Assembly: GCF_013410355.1 (NCBI RefSeq)
Contig: NZ_JACCFI010000001.1
Span: 744,001 to 808,000 of the forward strand
Source: Agromyces hippuratus
Lineage (GTDB): Bacteria > Actinomycetota > Actinomycetes > Actinomycetales > Microbacteriaceae
Reading direction: 5' to 3'
DNA length: 64,000 nt
The notes below the pieces were generated by a model. It was not told the DNA's origin, made no database searches, and was given only the letters and a program-made list of their open reading frames with translations. Positions 44,701 to 52,532 of this stretch are shown here, one piece after another. Each line of letters begins with the position of its first letter. Within the stretch, counting starts at the first letter, position 1. The translations under genes were made by a program, and so were the position numbers.

Positions 44701-45245
44701 AAGTGATCGAACGCCGTTGCGATCACACCGGTGACGTCGACCTGCGCAACGGCCCCGTCGCGGGATGTTGCACCGGTGCGTGTGGCCGCAACCTCCCGCT
44801 CGAGGAACGCGAGCGCCTGCGCAACGGCAGTGTGGTGCGCATGCACGATGCGTTCCTGCGTCGCTGCATCGGCAATGCCCCAGAGCACGCTCGCCGACTT
44901 CGGAATCGAGAACGTGAAGTCATATCCGGCGACCGCGCGACGGCGACTGTCTCCGCGCTCGTAGTGCGGGTATTCGCGTCCGAGCGGGTCCCCACTGACC
45001 GGATCCCGGCCCATGCCGATCAGGAGCTGGAGCTGAGCTTCGGTGACCTCAGTGCCCTCGGCAATCGCGCCGGCTCCGATCCCTGGAAGCCCGGTACCCA
45101 TCCATCGGCCTGGCGGCGTGCCCTTCGCACTGTAGTAACGAGTCAGCGGCTTTGACATCGATCGATTGCCGTCGCCGGCTGCAACCGTACGGAGCAGGTA
45201 CCGGAACCCATCGCCGGCGCTCATCACCCGCATCGACACCGTCAC
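41769..45245 (-). CDS. MobF family relaxase/helicase (TraA-like)
   Basis: A 1158-residue conjugative relaxase. Residues 30-310 form the HUH nickase: FDHFDSRAGDPHLHTHVV supplies H190, H192 and H194, and RYYSA near residue 36 is a candidate catalytic Tyr site. Residues 480-880 are a RecD-like helicase with Walker A VGPAGAGKTTAM and VIVDEASLAG, ending with YAVTSYRAQGIT. It nicks oriT and unwinds the transferred strand. The last 250 residues are helical. GTG 45245 follows GGAGGT. A candidate oriT lies just upstream. Confidence 0.92.
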   Translation of the reverse strand: MTVSMRVMSAGDGFRYLLRTVAAGDGNRSMSKPLTRYYSAKGTPPGRWMGTGLPGIGAGAIAEGTEVTEAQLQLLIGMGRDPVSGDPLGREYPHYERGDSRRRAVAGYDFTFSIPKSASVLWGIADAATQERIVHAHHTAVAQALAFLEREVAATRTGATSRDGAVAQVDVTGVIATAFDHFDSRAGDPHLHTHVVISNKVQTALDGKWRSIDGRPMHAAVVALSELHEALFADELTRELGVQWEQRERGPDRHPAWAIAAVPEKLVNEFSTRSRHIDAETDRLIAVFVETHGRRPGSATIMKLRAQATLATRPAKEVRSLADLTAGWRERAAKVRSADTSSLTHTATTNSAQQALHAEDVPLDEIAALGASVMAAVSERRATWRHWNLVAESARQTMGYRFAEASDREAIVGLVTDAAEQASLQLTPPELASSPAAFRREDGSSVFRPKHSTVFTATELLDAESRLLDRAADQTGPRLAPTALREIARKRLPGGGVIAVAQLEALERVAGSGRVVEVLVGPAGAGKTTAMNALRQAWEQVHGGTSVIGLAPSAAAAHVLAEDLGIATENLAKWWHDHHDHGAMFRRGQLVIVDEASLAGTLLLDHVATLAAQSGAKVLLVGDPGQLQSVDAGGAFALLVNDRQDAAELVDVHRFVNEWEKAASLGLRRGDPESVDRYLAHGRVREGDTDAMADAAYLAWRADARAGRATVLISDSNDAVAALNQRARTELILDGRIDALREIDLHDGTRAAVGDLIITRRNDRRLRTGRRWVRNGDRWTVVAVHRSGALEVRRPEGRWGSTVVLPAGYVWQHVELGYAVTSYRAQGITTDTAHVVAAPGMTRENFYVAMTRGREANTAYVAIDRPDVAHAGPRPGDDREPTARSVLFGVLQHVGAELSAHETVTAEQDAWGSIAQLAAEHETIAAAAQHDRWVAVVRASGLTPEQANAAIESDAFGPLTAELRRAEAHHFDVERLLASAVRLRGFEDAADVAAVLRARVAAAVTQGGSQHATAGRVRRSPRLIAGLIPQAVGLMDAEMRRALHERAELIETRARAILDQSLVAGEAWTRALGKPPPADTPAAAQWCRQARTVAAYRDRFGVVGATALGPTPDTTAQKLDATRAHAAVVASRQLSAQYAAEPLRPIVPAAVPPVGREF

Positions 45246-45332
45246 CGCGCCACCTCCACCGGTCGCGGAGAAGGTGTGCGCCCTCGATCTGCAAGAGGCG
45301 TGGGATCAGTGTTCTATTCTCACGAGACTCGG

Positions 45333-45364
45333 GCCGTATACGGCAACGAGTCGAAAACGTTGCC
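45333..45364. other. candidate oriT or operator: palindrome plus hairpin
   Basis: The 12-bp palindrome GCCGTATACGGC (45333-45344) is followed by an inverted repeat GGCAACG (45342-45348) and CGTTGCC (45358-45364) with a 9-base loop. It lies about 90 bases upstream of the relaxase start, where oriT of MobF systems is often found. Confidence 0.4.
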
Positions 45365-45478
45365 GCGGCGAGGGTTCGAGAGCCGGCACTAGATGATGAG
45401 TTCTGATCACCGATACGGCCTTCTGAATACGTCGCGAGGAGTGTTCAGATCCGGTCGCTTTTCAACCTTGCTGCTCGA

Positions 45479-46480
45479 TTACGAGTCGGGCTGATGCAAT
45501 CGAATCAGCCCAGCCCGCTGAGGGTCGGGAATGAGCTTCGGGACGAGTCGGACGAACACGACCATGCCGACGAGTTCGATGAGGGTCTGAGTGACGACGG
45601 CGAGTGGCGCGATCGCGAGCTCGGCAGGCAGAGCGAGCGCGAGCGGCAGTACGACGAGCGAGTTGCGGGTGGCGCCACTGAAGACCACGGCACGGGTTTC
45701 TGGCACCTTGAGCCGGCTCAAACGGCCAGCCGCAAGGCCGGCGAGTGGCATGACGACGAGGAATGCGACGTAGAGCGGAACGACGCGGAGGAGGGTGAGT
45801 GCTTCGCTGCCGACGGCGGCGATCTGGGATCCGATCACGACCGCGAAGGTGAGCATCATGAGCGGCACCATCGCGCCCGCCATGACGTGTTCGATGGCGC
45901 GACCGGCCCGGTGTCGGCGGGCTATGGCTTGCACGACCGCGGCCGCGATCAGCGGGATGACGATGATGATGACGAATGCCTCGATGAACGGCTCGAGTTC
46001 GATGTGCGCGACCGCCTCGCCGCCGGCGAACAGCCAGAGGTACGCGGGCAGCAGGACGATCTGCAGCAGCATCAGGAGCGGGGTCGCGGCGAGCAGGCGC
46101 GCCTTCGCGCCCCCGGCGAGGCCGGTGAACACGATCACGTAGTCCACGCACGGGGTGAGCAGCACGAGGAGCACGCCGATCAACAGTCCGCGATCATCGG
46201 CCACAAACCGGGATAGTCCCCAGACGATCAGTGGGACGATGACGAAGTTCACCGCGAGCACGGTACCGAGGAACCGGAGATCTCGGAACGAGCGGCCGAC
46301 CTCGATCAGAGGCACACCGAGGAACGTGGCGAACAGCAGGATCGCGAGTACCGGGTTCGTCGCGGCCGTGAGCACGGGGGCCGCGCTGGGAGCCAGGACG
46401 CCGAACACGCCGCCGAAGAGGATCGCGGCGACGTAGAGGGCCACTTGGTGTCGGTCCCACCAGTCCACGAGTCGCTGCAT
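45479..46480 (-). CDS. arsenic resistance protein (Acr3/bile-acid symporter superfamily)
   Basis: A 333-residue transporter with about ten helices. The segment LLTPCVDYVIVFTGLAGG holds the conserved cysteine needed for arsenite export in Acr3 proteins, and FSGATRNSLVVLPLALALP is typical too. It is probably an arsenite exporter, although the other ars genes are 3.4 kb away on the other strand. Confidence 0.82.
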   Translation of the reverse strand: MQRLVDWWDRHQVALYVAAILFGGVFGVLAPSAAPVLTAATNPVLAILLFATFLGVPLIEVGRSFRDLRFLGTVLAVNFVIVPLIVWGLSRFVADDRGLLIGVLLVLLTPCVDYVIVFTGLAGGAKARLLAATPLLMLLQIVLLPAYLWLFAGGEAVAHIELEPFIEAFVIIIVIPLIAAAVVQAIARRHRAGRAIEHVMAGAMVPLMMLTFAVVIGSQIAAVGSEALTLLRVVPLYVAFLVVMPLAGLAAGRLSRLKVPETRAVVFSGATRNSLVVLPLALALPAELAIAPLAVVTQTLIELVGMVVFVRLVPKLIPDPQRAGLIRLHQPDS

Positions 46481-46500
46481 CCGATCAGCCTAGAGAATGC

Positions 46501-46525
46501 TTGACCTTCAAGCGGGTCGAAGCTT
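46501..46525 (+). promoter_or_regulatory. MerR-type promoter with 19-bp spacer
   Basis: A TTGACC -35 box at 46501-46506 is followed by 19 bases and TAGCGT. The spacer contains the imperfect dyad TTCAAGCGGGTCGAAG. Long spacers of this kind are activated by MerR proteins; the merR gene is at 47175. Confidence 0.6.
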
Positions 46526-46538
46526 TAGCGTCGTTGCC

Positions 46539-46886
46539 ATGACCGAACTTGAGTGGGCCCCCACGGCCTGCACGCTCCCCACTGTCGAGCAGCCGTTCCG
46601 CGAGAAGGAGTTCAGCGCCCTGTTCGCGAGCAGCCTCCGTGCGGTGCACCAGGTGGATCTCACCCGCGCTGACCTCATCCTCGATCCGGCGAGCGAGACG
46701 GCCGGCCGCGACCTCGCCGCGCGGGAGTCGTCGTGCTGCTCGTTCTTCACCTTCGAGTTCGAGCCTGGCGCGGACTCGCTCACGATGCGCATCACCGTGC
46801 CGGAGCAGCACGCTGCCGTGCTCGAGGCGCTCGTCGCGACCGCGACAAGCGATGCCGGGCTGAGCGCAGCGGCGGGTGCGGCGTGA
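46539..46886 (+). CDS. small cysteine-pair protein of a metal resistance cluster
   Basis: A 115-residue soluble protein with ESSCCSFFTFEF near residue 68; the vicinal cysteines could bind Hg or As. I recall similar genes next to merR genes in actinobacteria, with no assigned function. It lies behind a MerR-type promoter and overlaps the next gene by GTGA. Confidence 0.65.
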   Translation: MTELEWAPTACTLPTVEQPFREKEFSALFASSLRAVHQVDLTRADLILDPASETAGRDLAARESSCCSFFTFEFEPGADSLTMRITVPEQHAAVLEALVATATSDAGLSAAAGAA

Positions 46887-47203
46887 AGCGTGACAAGAAG
46901 TCGATCGCGTCGACGTCCGCAGTCATTGGTGCTGCGGTACTCGCCTGCGCGGCGTGCTGTGCCGGGCCCTTGCTGGCGATCGTCAGCAGCGTCGGAGCGG
47001 CATCCCTGGTCGGCGCGTACTGGATCCCTGGCCTCCTGGCGGTCGCCGTGCTCGCGGGCATCGTCGTGACGGTTCTCCTGATCCGTCGGCACCGCGCGAG
47101 AGCCTGCCAGCTTCCCGCGACGAGGGTCGCTGTCGATATCCAGCCAGCGCCGAGCCGCGACGACGAGCCGTCGCTCAGCGGCCCCGGACCGGTAGCACGG
47201 TAG
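46883..47203 (+). CDS. small membrane protein with cysteine motif, MerT/MerF-like
   Basis: A 106-residue protein with two transmembrane helices. The first contains VLACAACCAGPLLAIV, similar in placement to the Cys-Cys motif of mercury importers MerT and MerF. The second helix is followed by a basic tail. Mercury transport is inferred from the motif and the MerR neighbour; similarity is low. Its 3' end overlaps the convergent merR gene by 29 bases. Confidence 0.6.
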   Translation: MKRDKKSIASTSAVIGAAVLACAACCAGPLLAIVSSVGAASLVGAYWIPGLLAVAVLAGIVVTVLLIRRHRARACQLPATRVAVDIQPAPSRDDEPSLSGPGPVAR

Positions 47204-47642
47204 CACCTGCCGGCGGCTGCAGAGCCTGGTCGCCGGTGATCACCGAGCAGGCGCACGCATCCGAACACACGCCGCCGGTCGCCGGCTGGGACAAGCGATC
47301 CTCGGCGCGCTGCAGCTCGTCCGAGAGACGCACGAGCTCAGCTATCTGCGCGCGGGTCTCGGCCAACCGAGTCGCGACGACAGCCCGCATGTCGCGCTGC
47401 ACGTGCTCGCACAGATCAGACTCCCGCGCCGCGACCAACTGCCGCACGTCGGCGAGTCCGAGATTCAATCGCTTCGCGCCGGCGATGAACGAAAGTCGCT
47501 CAACTTCCGTTTCGCCATACAGCCGGTACCCGTTCGAACCACGCTCAGCCGGCTCGATCAGGCCAGCCGACTCGTAGTACCGGATCGTGCTCGCCGGCAA
47601 GCCAGTCCGCTCCGCCACCTCAGAGATACGCAGCCCAACCAT
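47175..47642 (-). CDS. MerR family heavy-metal-responsive regulator
   Basis: A 155-residue regulator: winged helix-turn-helix (LRISEVAERTGLPASTIRYY), long dimerisation helix, and cysteines C78 plus a C-terminal CSDACAC cluster that can bind a soft metal ion. The C-terminal cluster suggests Hg or another thiophilic metal. ATG 47642 is 17 bases from a perfect dyad at 47659, its likely operator. A partial inverted copy lies at 54290. Confidence 0.88.
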   Translation of the reverse strand: MVGLRISEVAERTGLPASTIRYYESAGLIEPAERGSNGYRLYGETEVERLSFIAGAKRLNLGLADVRQLVAARESDLCEHVQRDMRAVVATRLAETRAQIAELVRLSDELQRAEDRLSQPATGGVCSDACACSVITGDQALQPPAGATVLPVRGR

Positions 47643-47658
47643 GCAACGATCGTAAACC

Positions 47659-47673
47659 TTCAAGTAGCTTGAA
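47659..47673. promoter_or_regulatory. MerR operator dyad
   Basis: The perfect dyad TTCAAG-TAG-CTTGAA lies upstream of merR. Similar dyads occur at 46507 and 54444. Confidence 0.6.
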
Positions 47674-47757
47674 CCTCAATGCGGCCGCTCTCTCTGTCGT
47701 CAGTTTTCGACGGGCGGTCACGTCCCACCCGAGGCACAGGAGCGGGAGAATAGCCGT

Positions 47758-48066
47758 ATGAGAGCAGAAGTGCTGCACATCGAAGAATGCCCGAGTTGGG
47801 AAGACGCCGGCCGGGGTCTTCGGTCAGCGTTGGACGCCACGGGCCACCGAGACGTGGCCATCACGTTCACGCTCATTGCTTCTGCAGCTGACGCAACCCG
47901 CCTCCCCTTCGCCGGCTCACCAACGATCCTCATCGACGGGCAAGACCTGTTTCCGTCGGACGGACGGACAACTGATCTCGCGTGCCGGGTCTACCTGACG
48001 CCGAAAGGGCTGGCCGGCCGGCCTACGCAAGAACAGATAGAAAGTGCCCTGATCGCTCATGGCTGA
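47758..48066 (+). CDS. thioredoxin-fold small protein, copy 1 of a two-gene module
   Basis: A 102-residue protein starting EVLHIEECPSWEDAG, with a C-P-x-W turn in place of a CxxC and the cis-Pro loop FAGSPTILIDGQDLF, which is the outline of a thioredoxin fold with one cysteine. A second cysteine is in DLACRVYL. It is clearly related to 52182-52532. Function unknown; context suggests thiol or metal chemistry. Overlaps the zinc-ribbon gene by 8 bases. Confidence 0.7.
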   Translation: MRAEVLHIEECPSWEDAGRGLRSALDATGHRDVAITFTLIASAADATRLPFAGSPTILIDGQDLFPSDGRTTDLACRVYLTPKGLAGRPTQEQIESALIAHG

Positions 48067-48211
48067 TCCCGTCCCAATTCGGTGCGCATGCTGCGGCAGA
48101 GCACTCCCTCGGCGCCGTCTTCACGCACTAGCTGAAGGCAACGCGTACATCTGTCGGCGATGCGGCCTCTGGGTCGCTCTCCGACTCCGAAACGACGTCA
48201 GACGGTCATAA
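48059..48211 (+). CDS. zinc-ribbon micro-protein, copy 1 of a two-gene module
   Basis: A 50-residue protein with CACCGRALPRRRLHAL and YICRRCGLWVALR, two cysteine pairs that should bind one zinc. It overlaps the preceding thioredoxin-like gene and has a clear relative at 52043-52192 in the same pairing. Repetition of the pair supports it as a real gene despite its size. Function unknown. Confidence 0.65.
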   Translation: MADPVPIRCACCGRALPRRRLHALAEGNAYICRRCGLWVALRLRNDVRRS

Positions 48212-48246
48212 ACGACCGGTTTTGAACACTGGTCACGAATGGTTCC

Positions 48247-49233
48247 TCAGGAGAATCGTGCGGTGATTACCGCGACAACTGCGACGCCGGCCATGAGCAG
48301 GGCCATCGCCGAGTACCCGCCGACGGCCACGGCGATGACGGGGCCAAGGGCCGGTCCGAGCGCGGTGATCGCGGTGATCGGCGCGGCGAACACCCCGTTG
48401 ATGCTGCCGTAGTTGCGGGTACCCCACCGGTCGGCGACCGCGGAACCTTGTACCAGGGTTTGTGCGCCGCGAACGGCGCCGGCGATGATGCCGACGCCGA
48501 TGAGGAGCCATGGCGGCCCGGGCACCAGGCCCATCAGCGCCAGAAGCACGACGGCAAGGCTCGACGTTGCGGCGAGCGTGACCCAGGGAGCGGTGCCGTG
48601 CGGGATCGCGACGTACAAGAGCCGGCCGACGACCTGACCTGCTCCGAGGAGGCCGAGCGCCCATGCGGCGAGTTCGTACGTCATGCCCTTCTCCATGTAG
48701 AGCGGGATGATGGCGAGGGTGACGCTGAACAGTGCGGCCGCGAGGGTGACCATCGAGACCTCGAGCATCCAGAACCGGCGTGTACGGATCACGGCACCGA
48801 CGTGATGCACCACCTCTCCGGCGTGGGCGGGAGGGAGCTGAGCCCATGCGCGCTCGAGGAAGAACCAGTGCAACGGCACGGTGAGGACGAGCAATGCACC
48901 CGCGAGGATGAGGAACGTCGCGCGCCAGTCGAACGCGGTGAGGAGGCCCGCGACGACGGGAGCGAACACCGTCGAGGCGAGGCCGCCGGCCAGGGTCAGG
49001 ATCGTCATCGCGCTGCGCCGCGAGTCGCCATGACGACGGGCGATGACGGTGAACGCCGCCTGGTACAGCACGGCCGACTGCGCGAGCCCGCACACCACCC
49101 AGCCGAGCGTGAAGACGACCAGATCGGATGCCGCGCTGACGATCACCAGGCCCAGGCTGCCGATGACGGCTCCCAAGGTCATGACGAGGCGCGGGCCGCG
49201 ATCGTCGAGCCATCTTCCGACGGATCGCCGCAT
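48247..49233 (-). pseudogene. MFS transporter lacking its first helices
   Basis: The frame encodes about nine to ten transmembrane helices and a good MFS loop (GRWLDDRGPR), but it begins at that loop. The first one or two helices and the promoter are missing. The sequence upstream belongs to the aquaporin gene on the other strand. A product from ATG 49233 is possible but probably non-functional. Confidence 0.7.
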
Positions 49234-49238
49234 CGAGA

Positions 49239-49874
49239 CTCTCCCCGGAGGACATCGGCCTGCAGCTGCTCGAGAACAGCCTCGCCACCACTCTCGGCCT
49301 GGCGGTGCTCATCGCCGTGCTCGCACCCCTGTCGGGTGCCCATTTCAACCCGGTCGTCTCGATCGCCGACTGGTGGATATCGCGCCGATCAAGTCAGCCC
49401 GGATTCGCCGCCCGGGATATCGCGCCGTATGCCGCCGCGCAGGTGCTCGGCGCGATCGTCGGCGCACTGCTGGCGAACACGATGTTCGACATCCCCGCTG
49501 CAATCTCTGCGACCGAGCGGGCGACGCCGGCGACGTTCCTCGCCGAAATCGTGGCAACCGCTGGGCTCGTGCTTATCATTTTCTCGCTCGTGCGCAGCGG
49601 CAACTCCCGAATCATCCCTGCAGCTGTCGGCGCGTACATCGGAGCCGCATACTGGTTCACCAGCTCCACATCCTTCGCCAACCCTGCCGTGACCGTCGGC
49701 CGCATCTTCACCGACACATTCGCCGGCATCGCACCAGCCTCAGCCCTACCCTTCCTCGCCGCGCAGCTGCTCGGCGGCGTCATCGGCGTGCTCCTCGTGA
49801 GCTACCTCTACCCAGCCCCTGCTCCTGTTCTCGAAGTCGCCATCACGAAAGCGCCAACTCAAGTAGCCAAATGA
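49239..49874 (+). pseudogene. aquaporin (MIP family) lacking its N-terminus
   Basis: The frame reads LSPEDIGLQLLENSLATTLG, then the first NPA-type box SGAHFNPV, and a second box ANPAVTVGRIF, about 210 codons of an aquaglyceroporin. The start and roughly 20 residues of the first helix are missing; the earliest ATG is 49305, inside helix 2. Its place before arsC suggests an AqpS-like arsenite channel. Confidence 0.7.
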
Positions 49875-49889
49875 TAGATGGACGTCTAT
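49874..49889. promoter_or_regulatory. ArsR-type operator upstream of arsC
   Basis: The imperfect palindrome ATAGATGGACGTCTAT lies 10 bases before the arsC start. No arsR gene is next to it in the window. Confidence 0.45.
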
Positions 49890-49898
49890 TATTTGAGT

Positions 49899-50309
49899 AT
49901 GAGCACTGAGAAGCCCTCCGTCCTGTTCGTTTGCGTTCACAACGCCGGCCGTTCCCAAATGGCCGCCGGCTACCTTCGCGCCCTCGGCGGCGACAACGTC
50001 GAAGTTCGTTCCGCCGGGTCCGAGCCGAAGGACCAGATCAACCCGGTCGCGATCGAGGCGATGGCCGAGGAAGGCATCGACATCACCGGCAACACGCCGA
50101 AGATCCTCACCGTCGACGCCGTCAAGGAATCCGACGTCGTGATCACCATGGGCTGCGGCGACGCCTGCCCCATCTTCCCCGGCAAGCGCTACGAGGACTG
50201 GGAACTCGAAGACCCTGCCGGCAAGGAGATCGTGACCGTGCGCCGCGTGCGCGACGACATCCGCGGCCGCGTCGAGGCGCTCCTCGCAGAAATCGCCCCG
50301 GCCGCATAA
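49899..50309 (+). CDS. arsC: arsenate reductase (low-molecular-weight phosphatase type)
   Basis: A 136-residue enzyme with the P-loop VCVHNAGRSQM (C-x5-R) and the later MGCGDACPIFPGKR segment that carries the resolving cysteine pair of thioredoxin-coupled ArsC. It reduces arsenate to arsenite. The thioredoxin reductase gene two genes downstream fits this. ATG 49899 begins the conserved sequence. Confidence 0.93.
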   Translation: MSTEKPSVLFVCVHNAGRSQMAAGYLRALGGDNVEVRSAGSEPKDQINPVAIEAMAEEGIDITGNTPKILTVDAVKESDVVITMGCGDACPIFPGKRYEDWELEDPAGKEIVTVRRVRDDIRGRVEALLAEIAPAA

Positions 50310-50311
50310 CC

Positions 50312-50980
50312 ATGACCGGCCTCGACACCGCCGGACGACGTGGCCTGCCGGGTCTCAGCTATCCCGAGCGGTACCTGCACGATCTCTCCCTCGAGCTGAC
50401 CGAGCGCTTCGATGGCACGTTCAACGCCGAGACGGTGGAACGATACGTGCTCGAGTCGTACACGGCCCTCCTCCGAACTGCCACCGTCAAGGCGCACCTC
50501 ACCAGTCGCGTCAAGCGCTTCGCTGCCGACCGGTTGACCGCACTCGCCCAGGTGAAGGGAGCGATCGCGCACGAGGTGCCCGAAGTGCTCTTCGTCTGCG
50601 AGCAGAACGCCGGACGCTCGCAGATGGCGGCTGTACTCACCCACAGCATCGCCGGCGACCGCGTCCATGTGCGCTCCGCCGGCTCGGCACCGGCCGCAGA
50701 GCTCAACCCCGCGGTGGTGACCGCCCTCGAAGAACTCGGGCTCGACGTGAGTCGGGAGTTCCCGAAGCCGCTCACCGACGACGTCGTGCAGGCCGCCGAC
50801 GTCGTCGTCACGATGGGCTGCGGCGACGCATGCCCGATCTACCCCGGCAAGCGGTACTTGGACTGGCACCTTGACGACCCGGAGCTTCTCACGCTCGACG
50901 AGGTTCGCCGGGTCCGCGACGAGATCCGCACCCACATCGAACAACTGCTGCAGACACTGGAGAGCGAATCCAATGAGTGA
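50312..50980 (+). CDS. arsenate reductase with N-terminal three-helix domain
   Basis: A 222-residue protein: residues 1-85 are a three-helix bundle of the kind found before actinobacterial ArsC domains (dimerisation), and residues 86-222 are a second ArsC with P-loop VCEQNAGRSQM and MGCGDACPIYPGKR. It lies 2 bases after arsC and overlaps trxB. Two tandem ArsC enzymes may differ in electron donor, which is a guess. Confidence 0.9.
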   Translation: MTGLDTAGRRGLPGLSYPERYLHDLSLELTERFDGTFNAETVERYVLESYTALLRTATVKAHLTSRVKRFAADRLTALAQVKGAIAHEVPEVLFVCEQNAGRSQMAAVLTHSIAGDRVHVRSAGSAPAAELNPAVVTALEELGLDVSREFPKPLTDDVVQAADVVVTMGCGDACPIYPGKRYLDWHLDDPELLTLDEVRRVRDEIRTHIEQLLQTLESESNE

Positions 50981-51959
50981 CCAGATCATCGAGAACGTCG
51001 TCGTCATCGGCTCAGGACCTTCGGGTTACACGGCCGCGGTCTACCTCGCACGTGCAGGTCTCGCCCCCGTCGTGCTCGCCAGCTCCGTCGAGGCGGGCGG
51101 CGCACTGGTCACAACAACGGAGGTCGAGAACTACCCCGGCTTCTCCACCGGCATCATGGGCCCCGAGCTCATGGATCAGATGCGCGAACAGGCCGAACGC
51201 TTCGGCACCCGAATCGTCTACGACGACGCCACCGAGGTCGACCTCACCGGTGCCGTAAAGACGATCCGCACCATCAACGGCGTCGAGTACCGGGCGCACG
51301 CCGTCGTGCTCGCCATGGGCTCCGCCTACCGCAAGCTCGGTGTCGAGGGTGAGGAGCGACTCACCGGCCGCGGCGTCTCGTGGTGCGCCACGTGCGATGG
51401 CTTCTTCTTCAAGGGCAAGGACATTGCCGTCGTCGGCGGCGGCGACTCGGCGCTCGAAGAGGCGATGTTCCTCACCCGCTTCGCCGATTCCGTCACGCTG
51501 GTGCACCGCCGCGATTCGCTGCGCGCGTCGCGCATCATGCAGGAGCGCGCACTGTCGAATCCGAAGATCCGGCCCTACTGGAATGCCGAAGTCATAGCGG
51601 CCGAGGGCGACGACGGGCTCGAGCGCCTTCGCCTCCGGGACACGACGACCGGTGAGGATGCCGCGCTCGACGCGACCGGACTGTTCATCGCGATCGGCCA
51701 CGACCCGCGCAGCGAGCTCGTCGCCGGCCAGGTCGAACTCGACGACGATGGCTACGTGCTCGTGCAGCATCCGTCGACCCGAACGAATCTCGAGGGCGTC
51801 TTCGCTTGCGGCGATCTCGTCGACAAGCGCTACCGGCAGGCCATCACGGCGGCCGGCACCGGGTGCGCGGCCGCCCTCGACGCCGAGCACTACCTCGCCG
51901 CGAACGGCCTGGCCGATCCGGTCGAGGAACAGGCGGCCATCATCCTCGAGACCTCATAG
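50973..51959 (+). CDS. trxB: thioredoxin reductase
   Basis: A 328-residue FAD/NADPH enzyme: GSGPSGYTAAVYLARAG (FAD), WCATCDGFFFKG (redox CxxC), VVGGGDSALEEAMFL (NADPH) and GVFACGDLVDKRYRQAITAA (FAD). It would supply electrons to thioredoxin for the two ArsC proteins. ATG 50973 overlaps the upstream stop, so arsC, the second ArsC and trxB form one operon. Confidence 0.93.
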   Translation: MSDQIIENVVVIGSGPSGYTAAVYLARAGLAPVVLASSVEAGGALVTTTEVENYPGFSTGIMGPELMDQMREQAERFGTRIVYDDATEVDLTGAVKTIRTINGVEYRAHAVVLAMGSAYRKLGVEGEERLTGRGVSWCATCDGFFFKGKDIAVVGGGDSALEEAMFLTRFADSVTLVHRRDSLRASRIMQERALSNPKIRPYWNAEVIAAEGDDGLERLRLRDTTTGEDAALDATGLFIAIGHDPRSELVAGQVELDDDGYVLVQHPSTRTNLEGVFACGDLVDKRYRQAITAAGTGCAAALDAEHYLAANGLADPVEEQAAIILETS

Positions 51960-52042
51960 CCCATGGATGGAATCATGGGGTCGATTTCGCCGCCGTCGCC
52001 CCACCTATTGGGGTCAACATCTTCGGCCCGGCCTTCGAGACG

Positions 52043-52192
52043 TTACTCGAGCTTGTCGCTGCGTGGTCGCAGCGCGATCCACAGCCCGCATCGGCGACAC
52101 AGGTAACCCGCGCCCTCGCTCAAGGCATGCACCTTCGATCGCGGCAACGTTCTGCCGCAGCACGAGCATTCGACGGCCTGGTCAGCGTTCAT
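52043..52192 (-). CDS. zinc-ribbon micro-protein, copy 2 of the two-gene module
   Basis: A 49-residue protein with CSCCGRTLPRSKVHAL and YLCRRCGLWIALR, matching 48059-48211 closely. It overlaps the thioredoxin-like gene by 11 bases, the same coupling as in copy 1. Confidence 0.65.
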   Translation of the reverse strand: MNADQAVECSCCGRTLPRSKVHALSEGAGYLCRRCGLWIALRPRSDKLE

Positions 52193-52532
52193 GCGATGCC
52201 ACTGCGCTGATGATCTGCTTGGTGGTCGGCAGCCCGGCCAAGCCGGTTGGGGTCGCGTACACGCGGCACGCCAGTTCCGAGGTCTCTTCCCCGCCGGGGA
52301 AGAGGTCCTCACCATTGAGGAGGATCGTGGGCGATCCTGCGAACCGAACCCGCATGGCGTCCTCAGGAGAACTCAGCAGCCGGAAGGAGATCTCGACGCC
52401 GTCGGCGGCCAGCGATCGGACCGCCTCACGTACACGGTTGCCCGCCTCTACCCAGTTCGGGCAGGCCTCGATATGTAGGATCTCGATACTCACACCGCCA
52501 GGCTCCTCCGTGCGCACTATCGCCATGTTCAT
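52182..52532 (-). CDS. thioredoxin-fold small protein, copy 2 of the two-gene module
   Basis: A 116-residue frame with EILHIEACPNWVEAGNRV and FAGSPTILLNGEDLFPGG, homologous to 47758-48066. ATG 52532 overlaps the DsbA-like gene's stop (ATGA); GTG 52493 behind GGAGGA would match the start of copy 1 better. Downstream of a DsbA-like gene, it may take part in thiol exchange. Confidence 0.7.
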   Translation of the reverse strand: MNMAIVRTEEPGGVSIEILHIEACPNWVEAGNRVREAVRSLAADGVEISFRLLSSPEDAMRVRFAGSPTILLNGEDLFPGGEETSELACRVYATPTGLAGLPTTKQIISAVASHER

